64,000 nt of DNA from Flavobacteriaceae bacterium (lineage in GTDB: Bacteria; Bacteroidota; Bacteroidia; Flavobacteriales; Flavobacteriaceae), in assembly GCA_024640565.1 (NCBI GenBank), contig JAHEET010000002.1, positions 360,320 to 424,319 of the forward strand. The letters run 5' to 3'. Below are positions 63,481-64,000 of the stretch, piece by piece. Every line of letters begins with the position of its first letter. Positions within the stretch are counted from its first letter, which is position 1. The position numbers and the translations under genes are program-made. The notes beneath the pieces were generated by a model. It worked only from the letters and a program-made list of their open reading frames with translations, did no database searches and was not told where the DNA came from.

Positions 63481-63888
63481 ATGAAAAAATTAGTATTCAA
63501 AATAGCGTCCATTAGTTTAGCCTTTTTAGTGCTGTTCTCAACCCTTTCGTTTACGGTAGAGAAACATTATTGTGGCGATTTTTTAGTGGATGTAGCCTAT
63601 GTGGGGCATGCTGATGGCTGTGGAATGGAGATGGATGCACGCTCAAAAACAACTAAAAAAAGTTGTTGTAAAGACGAGCTTCATAAAATTGAAGGTCAGG
63701 ACGAGTTACAGCAAAGCGCTGATGTTGCCCTGGTGCTAAAAGGACAGCCAGAATTCATATCCTCTTCCTCCAATACGTGTCATGATTTATTTCAAGAAAT
63801 TTCCACTAGAGAATTCGGCTTTAAAGACTTCTCACTCCCAGATATTTCTTTAAATTATCAAGTGTTATACCAAAGTTTTCTTATTTGA
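63481..63888 (+). CDS. HYC_CC_PP-type small exported protein
   Basis: A protein of 135 residues with an N-terminal hydrophobic signal (FKIASISLAFLVLFSTLSF). Its motif HYCGDFLVDV, the later DGCGMEM and the paired cysteines KKSCCKDELHKIEGQDEL are the named hallmarks of this Bacteroidota family; the final proline pair is not obvious. A TTG four codons upstream is rejected as start. The cysteine-histidine set suggests metal (perhaps copper) handling, which is not proven. The next gene begins 62 bp later in the same direction. Confidence 0.75.
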   Translation: MKKLVFKIASISLAFLVLFSTLSFTVEKHYCGDFLVDVAYVGHADGCGMEMDARSKTTKKSCCKDELHKIEGQDELQQSADVALVLKGQPEFISSSSNTCHDLFQEISTREFGFKDFSLPDISLNYQVLYQSFLI

Positions 63889-63950
63889 TTTTAGATGTAA
63901 TATATCCGCTTCTTTTGAAGCAGTAATTATTAATTTTAAAATCTAAAATC

Positions 63951-64000
63951 ATGAAAAAATATCTTATAAACAGTATTTTACTGTTATTTCCATTGTTGTT
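63951..64000 (+). CDS. Start of an exported protein, cut by the right edge
   Basis: ATG 63951 opens MKKYLINSILLLFPLL, the beginning of a Sec signal peptide, and runs off the window. In related genomes the HYC-type gene is followed by a TonB-dependent receptor; this is consistent but cannot be seen here. Confidence 0.6.
   Translation, partial: MKKYLINSILLLFPLL

Overview
The window is AT-rich chromosomal DNA from a member of the Bacteroidota, almost certainly family Flavobacteriaceae. The evidence is the gene set (gliding lipoproteins GldB and GldC, the type IX secretion protein PorT, a long PKD-like surface protein, DUF2480, DUF3078, an HYC_CC_PP-type protein, an OlsF-type fused acyltransferase and a HPPK-deoxynucleoside kinase fusion) and the promoters, which fit the Bacteroidota -33 TTTG / -7 TAnnTTTG pattern and lack clear Shine-Dalgarno sites. 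There is no rRNA, CRISPR array, insertion sequence, integrase or recognisable prophage. The region reads as stable core genome. I found no convincing new multi-gene system. The unusual items are individual proteins and sites.

Layout. 1-3.8 kb: the N-terminal part of a giant secreted PKD-like protein on the minus strand, running off the left edge and carrying near-identical 100/101-residue modules. 4.3-8.6 kb: an ABC-F ATPase, then a PLP desulfhydrase/deaminase-like enzyme, a LysM glucosaminidase lipoprotein and a gamma-carbonic-anhydrase-like protein. 8.7-17.4 kb: a small secreted basic protein, an MscS channel, rsmI plus a cupin, aspS, small membrane proteins, hflX and a DUF3078 outer-membrane protein. 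17.4-18.8 kb: an Fe-S block (DUF2480, DUF59, sufE). 18.9-28.9 kb: a PfkB kinase, a long PurF-like amidotransferase, LemA/M48 protease, superoxide dismutase, fructose-1,6-bisphosphatase, a GNAT/aspartate kinase pair and the fused lipid acyltransferase. 29-34.6 kb: tig-clpP-clpX and dnaG. 34.8-37 kb: nadE with divergent gldB-gldC. 37-39.8 kb: the folK-dNK fusion, a VOC gene broken by one stop codon, and an esterase lipoprotein. 40-45 kb: pnp, rpsO, accD and class II aldolase. 45-53.4 kb: a TamL-type outer-membrane lipoprotein, a TrmH-family methyltransferase, porT-ubiE/menG-nfu, a FadL-family porin and a low-complexity lipoprotein. 53.5-55.5 kb: proS, tRNA-Glu and rpsT. 55.5-62.7 kb: the rod-shape cluster rodA-mrdA-mreD-mreC-mreB, followed upstream by purH. 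62.8-64 kb: a GAF/fRMsr-like protein, the HYC-type protein and the first 16 complete codons of a further exported protein.

How the parts connect. GldB, GldC and PorT imply type IX secretion, probably gliding, with the left-edge protein a likely substrate. The mre/mrd/rod block sets rod shape and the LysM glucosaminidase remodels the wall. tig-clpP-clpX couples folding and proteolysis. SufE, DUF59 and Nfu handle Fe-S assembly. A striking shared feature is that both DnaG and AccD have lost the cysteine/histidine ligands of their usual zinc ribbons, whereas ClpX keeps its own.
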